NCBI RefSeq assembly: GCF_000701425.1
Contig: NZ_JNIW01000006.1
Coordinates: forward strand, 1 to 64,000
Direction of reading: 5' to 3'
Source: Deinococcus frigens DSM 12807
Lineage (GTDB): Bacteria; Deinococcota; Deinococci; Deinococcales; Deinococcaceae
DNA: 64,000 bases
Made by a program: the position numbers and the translations under genes. The notes under the pieces were generated by a model. That model saw only the letters and a program-made list of their open reading frames with translations. It had not been told where the DNA came from and did not search any database. Positions 52,700 to 63,563 of the stretch are shown piece after piece (positions within the stretch are counted from its first letter, which is position 1; each line of letters begins with the position of its first letter).

Positions 52700-54055
52700 A
52701 TGAAGAGATTTACCCTGTGCCTGACCCTGGCCCTGTGCCTGCCCGCCGCCCACGCTCAACTGGCCGCCACCGACCCGTCCCAGTCGGTGCCCGGCGACGC
52801 CCGCCCCGACGCACCCGAGCTGAGCGCACGCGGCCCCTACGCGGTGGGCGTGCGGACGCTGACGCTGACCAATCCCGGTCAACTGGACATCGCCAGGGCA
52901 CCCAAGGAAGGCGACATTCCCCGCTACGACCGCCCGCTGACGGTGGAGGTCTGGTATCCGGCGCAGGGCGACAGCGGCAGTGGCAGCACCACCTACAACG
53001 ACGTATTGGGCAGTGGCCCCAATGATCCCAAACGCCCCAACACACCGTTCATCACGCTGGGCCGCGCCACCCGTGACGCCCCGCCCGTCGCGGCCAAGGC
53101 CCCATATCCGCTGGTGATCGTGTCTCACGGCTATCCGGGCAGCCGCTACCTGATGACCTACCTGACCGAGAATCTGGCGAGCAAGGGCTACGTGGTGGCC
53201 GCGATTGACCACACCGACAGCACCCACGGCGACAAGGTAGCTTTTGCCAGCACGCTGCTCAACCGCGCCCTGGATGATGAATTTGTCTTGACAGAGATGG
53301 CCCGGCTGGGCACGGCGGGCAGCGGCTCGCCCCTCAGCGGCCTGATCAACGCGGACCAGACCGCGCTGGTGGGCTACAGCATGGGCGGTTACGGCGCGCT
53401 GAACGCGGCGGGCGCAGGTTTCGGCCCAGAAATGCTGCCGCTGGTGCCGGGCGGGGCGTTGAAGGTGCGCCAAACTGGCGCTTACAAGGTGGACCCGCGC
53501 ATCAAGGCGGTGGTGGCCTTTGCGCCGTGGGGCGGGGACGCCGCCGTGCGCGGCATCGGCATCAACACGGGCGGCAAGTACGGCTTCTGGGACGAGGCGG
53601 GCCTGGTCGGACTCAAGGTGCCCACAATGTTTGTGGTGGGCAGCCGCGACGATGTGGCGTACTATGAGGGCGGAGTGAAGCCGCTGTTCGAGAACGCCGT
53701 CAATGCCGAGCGGTACATGCTGGTCTACGAGAACGCCTCGCACAATTCCGCGCCCAACCCGCCCCCTGCTGCGTCGCTGAACAGCTACGACGACTACATG
53801 CACTACGCCGAACCCGCCTGGGACATGTCGCGCCTGAACAACATCAACCAGCATTTCGTGACCGCCTTTCTGGACTGGAAGCTGAAGGGCCAGGAAGGGG
53901 ACGCCGCGTACCTGAATGTGCCCACGCCCAAATCCAACGACATTAAAGTCAGCCGCAACGCCGACGGCACGCCGAAAGCCGACGACACCTCCTGGAAGGG
54001 GTTCAAGAACCGCACCGCGCGCGGCATCGAGCTTTATAAGATGATGCCGAAGTAA
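52700..54055 (+). CDS. Secreted alpha/beta hydrolase (PAF-acetylhydrolase/dienelactone-like)
   Basis: A 451-residue exported hydrolase. The signal peptide is [20 protein letters not shown]. The oxyanion region is [13 protein letters not shown] (about residue 136), and the nucleophile elbow is [12 protein letters not shown] (Ser near 232). A later Asp ([11 protein letters not shown]) and His (NASHNSAPN) may complete the triad. The architecture resembles PAF-acetylhydrolase-like lipases. The GGAGG ribosome binding site fixes the ATG at 52700. It is followed by a very long perfect hairpin. Confidence 0.8.
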   Translation: MKRFTLCLTLALCLPAAHAQLAATDPSQSVPGDARPDAPELSARGPYAVGVRTLTLTNPGQLDIARAPKEGDIPRYDRPLTVEVWYPAQGDSGSGSTTYNDVLGSGPNDPKRPNTPFITLGRATRDAPPVAAKAPYPLVIVSHGYPGSRYLMTYLTENLASKGYVVAAIDHTDSTHGDKVAFASTLLNRALDDEFVLTEMARLGTAGSGSPLSGLINADQTALVGYSMGGYGALNAAGAGFGPEMLPLVPGGALKVRQTGAYKVDPRIKAVVAFAPWGGDAAVRGIGINTGGKYGFWDEAGLVGLKVPTMFVVGSRDDVAYYEGGVKPLFENAVNAERYMLVYENASHNSAPNPPPAASLNSYDDYMHYAEPAWDMSRLNNINQHFVTAFLDWKLKGQEGDAAYLNVPTPKSNDIKVSRNADGTPKADDTSWKGFKNRTARGIELYKMMPK

Positions 54056-54060
54056 GGACT

Positions 54061-54110
54061 AGGGTAGGAGGAGGCGCGGCCATTCATCAGGCCGCGCCTC
54101 CTCCTACCCT
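54061..54110 (+). terminator. Perfect 21-bp hairpin after the hydrolase gene
   Basis: Arms 54061-54081 and 54090-54110 are fully complementary with an 8-nt loop, starting 6 bp after the stop. There is no T-run, but the stem is very stable, so it is probably a transcription end or mRNA-stability element. Confidence 0.65.
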
Positions 54111-54166
54111 GCCCGGTCTTCAGCCGCCTCTCAACTTCTCCTGACACGCCGGGTTCATGCTGGGGC

Positions 54167-54466
54167 ATGACCCAGGATGAACCCACGGGTGGGCGCGCCG
54201 CCCTGCCCATCAACCCCACGCTGACGCCGCACCTGAAGCCGGGTGCGGACCATCCCGGTGCCGAACATCAGCCAGCCGGGCAGGGGCCAGCGCCGGAGCA
54301 TCTGGAGGGGCGGCCCGCGTCTGGCGCTCCTGTGCCGGACACCCACGGCCAGCGGCTCGGCGCGCAGGAGGTCAAGCAGATGACGGGCGGCGGCGACGCC
54401 TCCATGACCGAGGCGAACATCGCTCTGGAGAGCGCCGAGGGCATCGATCCGCACACGGAGGACTGA
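54167..54466 (+). CDS. Small disordered hydrophilic protein
   Basis: A 99-residue protein rich in Pro, Gly, Glu and His, without hydrophobic core, hence probably disordered. Unknown function. Third positions are GC-rich, as in real genes of this genome, but no motif or ribosome binding site supports it further. Confidence 0.4.
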   Translation: MTQDEPTGGRAALPINPTLTPHLKPGADHPGAEHQPAGQGPAPEHLEGRPASGAPVPDTHGQRLGAQEVKQMTGGGDASMTEANIALESAEGIDPHTED

Positions 54467-54480
54467 ACTCCGGCGCGGTC

Positions 54481-54486
54481 TATCCT
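54481..54486 (+). promoter_or_regulatory. -10 box, leaderless-type, for the YjbR gene
   Basis: TATCCT lies 6 nt before the ATG at 54493. Confidence 0.45.
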
Positions 54487-54492
54487 GAACCC

Positions 54493-54849
54493 ATGCAATC
54501 GGTGGCCGAACTTCGGGAAGCGTGCGCGCGGCTGGCCTGCTCGGAGGAACCCTTTCCCTTCGGCCCTGGAACGCTGGTGTTCAGCGTAGGTGGCAAGGTC
54601 TACGCCCTGAGCGACATCACGGCGGACCCCCTCACGCTGTCGCTCAAGGTGCGCCCGACCTATGGAGAAGAACTACGCACCGGCCACAACGCCATCGTGC
54701 CCGGCCCTCACCTGAACAAGCGCCGCTGGATCACGGCGACGCTGGACGGCAGTTTGCCAGACGCGCTCGTGGAGGGGTTGCTGGAGGGCAGTCACGCGCT
54801 GGTGGTGGCCGGGCTGACGCGGGCGCAGCGGGCGGCGCTGGTCCTGTGA
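54493..54849 (+). CDS. MmcQ/YjbR family protein
   Basis: A 118-residue protein of the YjbR/CyaY-like fold (VFSVGGKVYALSDI, LSLKVRPTYGEELR, NKRRWITATLDGSLPDALVE). The family is thought to bind DNA, but its role is unclear. Its stop overlaps the GTG start of the next gene (GTGA). Confidence 0.8.
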   Translation: MQSVAELREACARLACSEEPFPFGPGTLVFSVGGKVYALSDITADPLTLSLKVRPTYGEELRTGHNAIVPGPHLNKRRWITATLDGSLPDALVEGLLEGSHALVVAGLTRAQRAALVL

Positions 54850-55409
54850 ATTCCCAGCGCCGCCCCCGCCTGGCCCGCACCCTGGGGCTGGGCGGGCTGT
54901 GGCTGGCCGCCGCGCTGGTGCTGGCGGTGTGGGTGGGGGTGTTCACGGCGCTGATTCCGGCCCGCGCCGTGCTGGAACGCACCGACCGGCAATTGCTGAC
55001 TCTGGAAACCCGCCTGGCCGACGCACAGGCCACCCTCGCGCCGTTTGATCCGCTGGCCGGTCCGCAGACGCTGGGAGCGGTGCAGGCGCTGAACCGGCTG
55101 GCGGTGGGCGCACGCGCCGCGCCCTTTCTGGACCGCGCCTTTGGACCTGAGGCCCTGAACGCCGCCGTGACCCTGACCGCCGGGTGGGAGGAGGCCCTGA
55201 AAACCCGTCCGCCCCTGCCCGCGCTGGCCGAGGCCCGTGCGGCGGCGGCGGACGGGCGGGCAAGCGTGCGGCGCATGGGGCGACGGCTGACGCTGGGCGC
55301 GTGGGCGCTGTGCGGGCTGGTTACGCTGCTGGGTGCGTGGTTTGCGGCGGGGCAGTGGGCGCTGTACCGGCTGGCATTGGAGGCCGAGGCCCGGCAACTG
55401 GCGAGGTGA
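54846..55409 (+). CDS. Two-helix membrane protein of unknown function
   Basis: A 187-residue protein with hydrophobic segments near residues 13-38 (LGLGGLWLAAALVLAVWVGV) and 150-172 (LGAWALCGLVTLLGAWFAAG). The helical region between them, outside the membrane, is Ala/Leu-rich and may form a coiled coil. The GTG start overlaps the YjbR stop, so it is translationally coupled. No family recognised. Confidence 0.6.
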   Translation: MNSQRRPRLARTLGLGGLWLAAALVLAVWVGVFTALIPARAVLERTDRQLLTLETRLADAQATLAPFDPLAGPQTLGAVQALNRLAVGARAAPFLDRAFGPEALNAAVTLTAGWEEALKTRPPLPALAEARAAAADGRASVRRMGRRLTLGAWALCGLVTLLGAWFAAGQWALYRLALEAEARQLAR

Positions 55410-55411
55410 AG

Positions 55412-56182
55412 TCAGGGCCTTTCCAGCCGCACCACCATCATCTGCTCGTGGTGGGCGGTCAACTGGCCCCCGGCGTCGTACTCCAGCCCGGCAGCCTGCC
55501 GTTCGGATTCGCTCAGGGCGTCGGCATGGGCGCGCAGGCGCTGAACCGTTTCGGGGGTGCAGCCGGACTGCGCCGTCCACCACATGAAGTCCAGGCGGTA
55601 GGGAACCAGCGTGTGCTGCGTCCACACGAAGCCCGCCGCCTCCGCCAGTTCCCGCCACGCCTCCACGGTGCGCTGGGCGTGGTGGCTGGGATCGCGTGTG
55701 CTCTGGTACTCGTCCATCCACAGTTGCGCGGCGGGGGTGGGGCTGATCTGATCGGCGATGACCAGCCGCCCGCCCCCTTGCAGCACGCGAAAGGCCTCGG
55801 CCAGAAAGCGGTCCAGGTGCAGGAAATGGTGCGGGGCGTGGCGCGACGTGACCAGCATGAAGCAGGCGTCGGCGAAGGGCAGGGCCTCGGCGCTGCCCAC
55901 CACGAAGCGGGCGTTGGTCTGCCCGTCGTCCTGTGCGCGTCGGCGGGCGTGGGCCAGCATCTGGTCGGCCAGGTCCAGGCCCACGACTTCGCTTACAAAA
56001 GGAGCCAGGGCGTGTGCTGCATTGCCCGTGCCCGTCGCCACGTCCAGCGCGCGGTCCTGCTGGGTGGGCGCGGCAAAGTCCAGCAGCACCGGCAGGCTGG
56101 GGCCGTGGCGGTGGACCTCGCTGGCGGCGTACTTGCTGGCGTTGGCGTTGAACTGCGCGCGGCTGGACGAGTCGTCTGTCAT
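55412..56182 (-). CDS. Class I SAM-dependent methyltransferase
   Basis: A 256-residue UbiE-like methyltransferase: ALDVATGTGNAAHALAPFVS (motif I), VVGLDLADQMLAHARRRA, FVVGSAEALPFADACFMLVT and VLQGGGRLVIADQISP. The substrate is unknown. The ATG at 56182 is preferred over 56209 because CACAAT lies 6 nt upstream and TTGAAG 17 bp before that. It diverges from a LysR regulator that likely controls it. Confidence 0.8.
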   Translation of the reverse strand: MTDDSSSRAQFNANASKYAASEVHRHGPSLPVLLDFAAPTQQDRALDVATGTGNAAHALAPFVSEVVGLDLADQMLAHARRRAQDDGQTNARFVVGSAEALPFADACFMLVTSRHAPHHFLHLDRFLAEAFRVLQGGGRLVIADQISPTPAAQLWMDEYQSTRDPSHHAQRTVEAWRELAEAAGFVWTQHTLVPYRLDFMWWTAQSGCTPETVQRLRAHADALSESERQAAGLEYDAGGQLTAHHEQMMVVRLERP

Positions 56183-56188
56183 GTCCCG

Positions 56189-56224
56189 ATTGTGCGCGGC
56201 CCCGGCCATGACTTCAAATCATGG
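56189..56224. promoter_or_regulatory. Methyltransferase promoter with a LysR-type operator
   Basis: On the minus strand TTGAAG (56212-56217) is 17 bp from CACAAT (56189-56194). A perfect 6-bp inverted repeat with 7-bp spacer, CCATGA-N7-TCATGG (56206-56224), includes the LysR T-N11-A core and overlaps the -35. Confidence 0.55.
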
Positions 56225-56252
56225 CTGATGTTCAGGGGTATAACAGAAGCTG

Positions 56253-57131
56253 ATGGCCACAGCAGAGGCGTTCCGGGTATTCGTGGCGATTTACCGGGCG
56301 GGCAGCGTCAGCGGCGCGGCGCGCGAACGCCACCTGACCCAGCCCGCAGTCAGCGCGCAACTGGCGGCGCTGGAAGCCCGCGTGGGCGAGGCGCTGTTTA
56401 CCCGCACGCCGCGCGGCGTGACCCCCACCGAGCGCGGCAAGCTGCTGTACGCCGCCCTGGACGACGCCGTGGACCGGCTGGACAACGTGGCCCGCAGCCT
56501 GCGCGTGTCCCGCCTGCCGTCCTCCGGCACGCCGCTGCGTCTCGGCTCCACCCCGGAGTTTTTTCAGGGTCACGTGCTGCCGCGCCTAGGCGACTGGACC
56601 CAGCCGCTGCTTCTGAGCTTCGGTGAGGCGCGTGGCTTGCTGGAACGGGTGGAGGCCGGGGCGCTGGACGCCGTGCTGGTGGGCCTGTCCCCCCAGAGCC
56701 GCGCCCTGAGCGAACGTCCGCTGGCCGAGGTGCCCTACGTGCTGATCGGCCCTGCCGACTGGCCCGCGCCGGACGTGGGCTTGGGCGGGCTGGCCGCGTG
56801 GCTCAGCGCCCGCCCCTGGGTCAGCTCCAGCGTGGAGTTGCCCGTGACCCGGCGCTTTTTTCTGGGCGTTCTGGGGCAGAGATTCGCGGCCCGGCAGGCG
56901 CTGGTGGCCCCCGATCTGCGCGCGGTGGTGGGGGCGGTAGAGGCGGGACTGGGAGCCACGCTGGTGCCGCTGTTCGCCGTTCAGGACGCCCTGGCGCGGG
57001 GCCGCGTGCGCGAACTGTGGGACGCCCGGCCATTGATCGCCCCGGAACGCTGGCGCATGGTCTACCGCGTGGCGGACGAGGACCGGGCAGACCTGCGGGC
57101 GCTGGCCGGGCGGCTGGGCGCGGACCGGTAG
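56253..57131 (+). CDS. LysR-family transcriptional regulator
   Basis: A 292-residue regulator. The N-terminal helix-turn-helix is FRVFVAIYRAGSVSGAARER with HLTQPAVSAQLAALEARVGE. The C-terminal effector domain spans about 90-290. It is divergent from the methyltransferase, the usual LysR-target arrangement, with a T-N11-A site between them. The effector is unknown. Confidence 0.88.
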   Translation: MATAEAFRVFVAIYRAGSVSGAARERHLTQPAVSAQLAALEARVGEALFTRTPRGVTPTERGKLLYAALDDAVDRLDNVARSLRVSRLPSSGTPLRLGSTPEFFQGHVLPRLGDWTQPLLLSFGEARGLLERVEAGALDAVLVGLSPQSRALSERPLAEVPYVLIGPADWPAPDVGLGGLAAWLSARPWVSSSVELPVTRRFFLGVLGQRFAARQALVAPDLRAVVGAVEAGLGATLVPLFAVQDALARGRVRELWDARPLIAPERWRMVYRVADEDRADLRALAGRLGADR

Positions 57132-57138
57132 AGAAAAC

Positions 57139-57163
57139 CGCCGCCCCGTTGATGTGGGCGGCG
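57139..57163. terminator. Bidirectional terminator
   Basis: CGCCGCCC (57139-57146) and GGGCGGCG (57156-57163) pair perfectly. AAAA on one side and ATTT on the other allow use from both strands, between the convergent LysR and cytochrome genes. Confidence 0.65.
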
Positions 57164-57181
57164 ATTTCAGATAGACAACCT

Positions 57182-57907
57182 TCAGTTCAGGGTCTTGATG
57201 TGCGCCAGCACGTCGGCAATCTGGGTGTCGCTGAGCTGGGCCTCGGCAAAGCGGGGCATCACCGCGCTCAGCTCGCGGCCCTCGGGCAGTACGCCCTTAC
57301 GCAGCACGGTGGTGAACTGCGCCAGCGTCCAGCCCTTGGGTCCCTGATCGGTGAGCAGGCTGGGGCCGATGCCGCCGCCGCCGCCCGCACCGTGGCAGCC
57401 CGCGCAGTTGCTGGCGAAGATGGTGGTTCCGGCCTCCGCATTGCCCTCGGCAGCGTTGGGGGTGGGGGCAGCGTCGCCCTGGCCGCTGGCGGCCACCGAC
57501 TCTGCCGCCGCGTTGGTGTCCTGCTGGGGCGGATTGCCGGTAGTGCTGTTGGCCACGGCGGGAGACTGCGCGGCGGGCAGTTCGCCCCCGCTGGTCTGGT
57601 TATCGGCGGGCGTCTCGGTGGTGGGGGCGCTGGTGGTGGCCGTTTCGGGGGTGCTGGACGTGTCGGGCTTGGCTGCGGTGCCCGTGGCCGGTTTCTCCGA
57701 TCCGGTCATGGCCGAGCCGCCGGGGGTGGAATCCGCGCTCTGCTCGGCTGCCGTGGGCGCTTTGGCCATCTCGCCGGGAGCGGCCATCAGGCGGGGGGTC
57801 ACGATCAGCAGGGTGACGCCCAGGACCACGCCCAGGGTCACGCCGCCCATCCAGGAGACCAGGCTCCCCTCTACCCAGAGGTTGCGGCGATTGTGCGTTC
57901 TGTTCAT
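57182..57907 (-). CDS. Membrane-anchored cytochrome c
   Basis: A 241-residue protein. An N-terminal membrane anchor (about 18-38, MGGVTLGVVLGVTLLIVTPR) is followed by a long Thr/Ala/Pro/Ser-rich linker (about 45-150) with no fixed structure. The cytochrome c domain carries the heme motif CAGCH near residue 170 and a Met ligand in VMPRFAEAQLSD. The domain would sit outside the membrane and carry electrons. The start at 57907 has TATGCT 6 nt upstream. Confidence 0.85.
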   Translation of the reverse strand: MNRTHNRRNLWVEGSLVSWMGGVTLGVVLGVTLLIVTPRLMAAPGEMAKAPTAAEQSADSTPGGSAMTGSEKPATGTAAKPDTSSTPETATTSAPTTETPADNQTSGGELPAAQSPAVANSTTGNPPQQDTNAAAESVAASGQGDAAPTPNAAEGNAEAGTTIFASNCAGCHGAGGGGGIGPSLLTDQGPKGWTLAQFTTVLRKGVLPEGRELSAVMPRFAEAQLSDTQIADVLAHIKTLN

Positions 57908-57913
57908 GCGCTC

Positions 57914-57919
57914 AGCATA
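57914..57919 (-). promoter_or_regulatory. -10 box, leaderless-type, for the cytochrome gene
   Basis: TATGCT on the minus strand, 6 nt before the ATG at 57907. The 270 bp beyond it, up to the ATL gene end, contain no gene that I can support. Confidence 0.45.
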
Positions 57920-58191
57920 CGCTGGGAGCGCCGGGACGTGCCGCCCCTGCCCCTTTTAGGCGGCCTTTAAGCAGGTGCTAACGGCCCCTTCCGGCGCGGC
58001 TCTGGAACAAGCGTGGGAGAGAATTGCCGTATCAGGCGAGGCGCTAAAAACGCAGGCGGCTGGATGTCCTGAGCGCCTGTCCGCCGCTGAGCTGTTCCTC
58101 TCCCATCCTCTCCCGCGCCGAGCTGTGCCAGTCCCGCGAAAGGACGGAGGAATGCTCTCACCATTTGCCACCGTATGAAATTGCCGCTGTA

Positions 58192-58581
58192 TTAAAACAG
58201 CGCCTCAGGCGGCGCGGCGCGGTCCTCCTCGGGCCACCACTGCTGCGTGGGCAAATCGCAGCGTCCGGAAGCGTCGAAGACGACGCCCTCGGCGGTCAGC
58301 AGCCGCTCCTGAAGGTCCCCGAACCCCAGTTTGTGGGTGCTGACGCGGCCCTGGGCGTTGATAACCCGTTGCCACGGCAGCTCGGCCCCCGCCCCGTCCT
58401 GGCCGCCCATCAGGCCGTTCATGACCTGGCCTGCCTGCCGCGCCGCGCCCGGCTGCCCGGCCAGCAGCGCCAGTTGGCCGTAGGTCACGACCCGGCCCGG
58501 CGGAATGCGTGCCACCAGCGCCAGCACCCGCGCCTGAAAATCGCCGGAAACCTGACGGCTGTGCTCAGGCCCCTCTGGCAC
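58192..58581 (-). CDS. Alkyltransferase-like protein (MGMT family, no active-site Cys)
   Basis: A 129-residue protein of the O6-alkylguanine-DNA alkyltransferase C-terminal fold (VLALVARIPPGRVVTYGQLA). The reactive PCHR motif is replaced by PWQRVINAQGRVS, with Trp for Cys, the hallmark of ATL proteins. These bind alkylated guanine, flip it out and hand it to nucleotide excision repair instead of repairing it. Even the His usual in ATLs (PWHRV) is Gln here. The GTG start directly follows the amidase stop. Confidence 0.8.
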   Translation of the reverse strand: MPEGPEHSRQVSGDFQARVLALVARIPPGRVVTYGQLALLAGQPGAARQAGQVMNGLMGGQDGAGAELPWQRVINAQGRVSTHKLGFGDLQERLLTAEGVVFDASGRCDLPTQQWWPEEDRAAPPEALF

Positions 58582-60459
<1,878 letters not shown>

Positions 60460-60666
60460 AACGCTTTCCACTATTCAAGATTTTAAGTGAGAAACGCCGT
60501 GCTGGTCCTCATCAAGGCCACTTCTGGAGGGTGTTAAGAATCTCATAGAATATCTCAACTTGTATTCGAGTGAGGTCTAGGAGCGCGCCTGCGACAGGGT
60601 AAAAGGCTTCTCACGCCTGCTGCTCGGCCTCTGACCTCTTCCAGAAGCAACGTTAAACGCTGGTTC

Positions 60667-61578
60667 TCAGGGCGTCCGGGGGGCGTCGAAGTGCTGGGCG
60701 CTAGCGGAAAACAGGCGCTCCCAGGTCTTGCGGTCCACCACGCCGGTCACGGGCAGTCCGTTGGCCTGTTGAAAGGCGCGCACGGTCTGGGTGGTCACCG
60801 GGCCGTACCAGCCGTCGCCCTGCCCGGCGCGTTGCGGGCGCATCAGCGCGATCAGCCGGTTTTGCACCGCCAGCACGTCGGGGCCGTTCAGCCGCCTGTT
60901 CTGCAATTTCAGCGCGCGGCCAAACGGCACGGGCGCGAGATTTGGAGTGGCGGCCACTGCGGCATCCGAGGTGGGCGCTGTCTTGCGAGTGGGCGCTGTG
61001 GGCTTTGCAGTGGAATCGGAGGGCTGTGGTGAAGGCGGCGTCTCGGCAGACGGGCTTGCGGCGGATGTGGGCGCGGCAGGCGCGGCGGCCTCTGCCGGGG
61101 TGGCCGGTTTGGGCGGGGCGCTGGCCGCTGGCGTCAGGGTCACGCCGCCGATCTGCGTTCCGTCGTTTGGTGGGCTTGCGTCTGATCCGGCCTCCGACTG
61201 CGCGGGCGGCAGGTCCAGGTAAATCAGCGTCTGGGCGCGGCCATTCGGGTCCGGCTGAAGGCGCAGGTAGACGTAGCCGCCCGCCGTCCTCAGCCAGTTG
61301 TAGACGCTGCGCTGCCCATCGCGGCTGCGCCACACCCCGTACAGTTCTTTCGGCAGCGCCGCGCTCAGCTTCAGGCGTGCGTCTTCCACCGTGTTGCCCA
61401 CACCCACGCACTGTTTTTCGGGCGTGCCGATCCCGGCAAAACTGGTCGGGCAGTCCCGCAGGACACCGCCCAGCATCTGCGCCGACTGCGTGGCCGCCGC
61501 TTCCAAGTCTGTCCTGCCCGGCGCGGTAGCGGCGGTGGCGACGAGCAGGGAGAAAGCCAGGGCAGCGGCGCGCTTCAT
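60667..61578 (-). CDS. Secreted peptidoglycan-binding-domain protein
   Basis: A 303-residue exported protein. It has a signal peptide ([20 protein letters not shown]), a globular domain (about 25-130) with two Cys ([17 protein letters not shown]), a Pro/Ala/Thr linker (about 140-215), and a C-terminal PG_binding_1 domain ([49 protein letters not shown]). It lies upstream of the amidase on the same strand with 207 bp between and may work with it at the cell wall. Confidence 0.78.
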   Translation of the reverse strand: MKRAAALAFSLLVATAATAPGRTDLEAAATQSAQMLGGVLRDCPTSFAGIGTPEKQCVGVGNTVEDARLKLSAALPKELYGVWRSRDGQRSVYNWLRTAGGYVYLRLQPDPNGRAQTLIYLDLPPAQSEAGSDASPPNDGTQIGGVTLTPAASAPPKPATPAEAAAPAAPTSAASPSAETPPSPQPSDSTAKPTAPTRKTAPTSDAAVAATPNLAPVPFGRALKLQNRRLNGPDVLAVQNRLIALMRPQRAGQGDGWYGPVTTQTVRAFQQANGLPVTGVVDRKTWERLFSASAQHFDAPRTP

Positions 61579-61726
61579 ACCTGTAGTGCTAGCACGCGCA
61601 AGCTGATGATGGCTGAGTGATTGGGCGGCCCGCTGTTGATCCGGCGTTGATTGATCCTGCGTTAATCCGGCGAACTTTCAGCCGTGGCCCGCGCGCGCTG
61701 AAAGTGGGGCGTTCAGACTGGGCGGC

Positions 61727-62407
61727 ATGACCCCCACTCCCGCCGATGTCCAGCGCCTGACCGATGCCGACACCGCCCGTGCCCTGCGGCAGAACGTCGC
61801 CTTCCTGACCCTGTTCGTCGCCCCCCACTCGCCCAGCGAGATCGCCGTCTCGGCGGGCATGGCGGCCAACCTGGCACACCACCACGCCCGCAAACTGGCC
61901 GGGCTGGGCCTGCTGCTGGAGGTCCGGCGTGAGGGGGGCCGGGTGTTCTACCAACTGGCGGCGCGGGAGTTCCGGGTGCCGTGGACGGTGCTGCCGCCCG
62001 TCGATCCTGAAGGCGGCGAGGTGCTGACCCTACGGCGGATCACTGACAACTTTCAGCGGGCCTACGAGCGCTCCTTCCTGCCGCTGGGCAGCGAGGACGA
62101 GGAGGCCGTCATCGGGTTCAGCAACGCCCCAGGCGAGGCGGAAGTCCCCCCAAAACTTACCTCCAGACCGCTGGAATCGCATCCCAGCCATCTGGAAGCG
62201 CTGACCCTGCGGCTGACACCGGAGCGCTACCGCAAGCTCGTCGGTGACCTCAGCCAACTGCTCAAGGCAGCGGCGGCGGACGGCCTCAAAGATCAGGGCC
62301 AGGTCTGCACGCTTGCCGTCCTGGCCTCTCGCGGCGCGCTGGACGGCCAGGGCGAGTTCGTGGGGCGCACCTCGCACACCACCAGTTCTTTCCTGGGCGC
62401 GGATTGA
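61727..62407 (+). CDS. Winged-helix (ArsR-like) regulator
   Basis: A 226-residue protein. Residues 15-75 are a winged helix (PSEIAVSAGMAANLAHHHAR, GLGLLLEVRREGGRVFYQL). The C-terminal part (about 85-225) is a helical domain without recognised motif. CAGACT lies 7 nt before the ATG. Target unknown. Confidence 0.7.
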   Translation: MTPTPADVQRLTDADTARALRQNVAFLTLFVAPHSPSEIAVSAGMAANLAHHHARKLAGLGLLLEVRREGGRVFYQLAAREFRVPWTVLPPVDPEGGEVLTLRRITDNFQRAYERSFLPLGSEDEEAVIGFSNAPGEAEVPPKLTSRPLESHPSHLEALTLRLTPERYRKLVGDLSQLLKAAAADGLKDQGQVCTLAVLASRGALDGQGEFVGRTSHTTSSFLGAD

Positions 62408-62424
62408 CCGTGCTGCCGCTTCCC

Positions 62425-62468
62425 TGTACTCTGGCCTCGCTGTACTCCGGCCTACCTGTACTCCGGCC
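62425..62468. repeat. 16-bp tandem repeat over the TAXI gene stop codon
   Basis: Units start at 62425, 62441 and 62457 (TGTACTCYGGCC core). On the minus strand the last codons of the TAXI gene plus its stop are copied downstream twice. Confidence 0.6.
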
Positions 62469-63333
62469 ACGGCCAGGTCTTGAAGGTCACCTGCTGCCAT
62501 TTGGGGTGCATGCCCTCGTCTTCCTGAAGGTTGACCAGCCTGCCCTCGGCGCACTTCTTGTAGGCCAGCAGGCGCTGTTTCTTGTCCGGGGTCTTGAAGT
62601 CGCGGGTGACCAGCACGCTCTGCACGGCGACGGTGGGCACGCCCGAGACGCTCAGGTTGGGGTACAGCAGCTTGGCACCGGTGTAGATGCCCTCCAGCGG
62701 CGGGCTGAACGGCACCGGCACCAGCCGCACCCCGCTGAGGCCCTTGACCCACGCGGCAGGCTGCCCGATGACCGCCAGCACGGCGTCCACCTGCCCGGCG
62801 TTCAGGGCGGCGAAAGCGGCGGGCTGGTCCTTGACGGGCACGATGCTGTACGGCACCGCCAGTTTGGCGCTCAGCACCTTGGCGGTGATCACGCTGCCGC
62901 CCCAGGCCGCCACCCGCTTGTCTTTCAGATCACCGAACGTTTGCACGCCCGTTACGGTGGTCTTGCCCAGAAAGCTCTTGCTGGTCACGGGCGGTTTGGC
63001 GAACAGGTGAATTTCCTCGTCGTACAGCGGCAGCAGCGCCTTGATGTTCGCCACCCTGGGATCCTGATCGATCTGCTGGCGGGCCTTAAGAACGTCACTC
63101 TGCACGAAAGCCAGCGAGACTTCGTTGTTCATCAGCAGATCGATGTTGTCCAGGCTGCCGCCGGTGCCGCGCTCCTTGAGGTACGCGCTCTGGGTGCAGA
63201 CCTGCCCGATGTTCTTGAACATGGCGCTGTAGGTGCCGGTGGGGCTGCCGGTGGCAACGTTAAACGAGGTGGGATCGGCGGCGTGGGCGAGGCCCAAGGT
63301 GGACAGCAGGAGCAGGCTCAGAGCGCGGGTCAT
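62452..63333 (-). CDS. TAXI-family TRAP transporter substrate-binding protein
   Basis: A 293-residue binding protein. It has a signal peptide (MTRALSLLLLSTLGLAHAAD), the family start FNVATGSPTGTYSAMFKNIG, GSLDNIDLLMNNEVSLAFVQ, and a second lobe with KRVAAWGGSVITAKV. It would deliver a substrate to a TRAP membrane subunit, but no dctQM-type gene is in view. Some relatives act alone in other pathways. An upstream small ORF ends 22 bp before it. Confidence 0.82.
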   Translation of the reverse strand: MTRALSLLLLSTLGLAHAADPTSFNVATGSPTGTYSAMFKNIGQVCTQSAYLKERGTGGSLDNIDLLMNNEVSLAFVQSDVLKARQQIDQDPRVANIKALLPLYDEEIHLFAKPPVTSKSFLGKTTVTGVQTFGDLKDKRVAAWGGSVITAKVLSAKLAVPYSIVPVKDQPAAFAALNAGQVDAVLAVIGQPAAWVKGLSGVRLVPVPFSPPLEGIYTGAKLLYPNLSVSGVPTVAVQSVLVTRDFKTPDKKQRLLAYKKCAEGRLVNLQEDEGMHPKWQQVTFKTWPWPEYR

Positions 63334-63355
63334 AGTGGACCTCCAGGACAGGGAT

Positions 63356-63550
63356 TCATTTCAGTTCGCCGTAACCGTCGCCGTTGGTGGTGGCTGGGGG
63401 CGTAACCGGACGGGATGGCGTGGCGGGCACAGAGGGAGTGGACACCGTGGCCCCGCCGCCAAAAAACCCCTGCTGATCCAGATAGACGGCGGCGGCACAC
63501 AGGAGCAGGACGGCGGCCAGCACGGCGGTCAGGACGCGGGCGCGGGTCAT
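63356..63550 (-). CDS. Small membrane ORF, probably the C-terminus of the preceding gene
   Basis: A 64-residue frame: one hydrophobic segment (VLTAVLAAVLLLCAAAVYL) followed by a Thr/Pro/Val-rich tail. Upstream of its ATG the same frame reads SRAALSQATRGELARERGQK, which continues the coiled-coil protein if one G is removed near 63620. It is therefore probably the C-terminal anchor of that protein rather than a separate gene. Confidence 0.5.
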   Translation of the reverse strand: MTRARVLTAVLAAVLLLCAAAVYLDQQGFFGGGATVSTPSVPATPSRPVTPPATTNGDGYGELK

Positions 63551-63563
63551 CTTCTGGCCCCGC

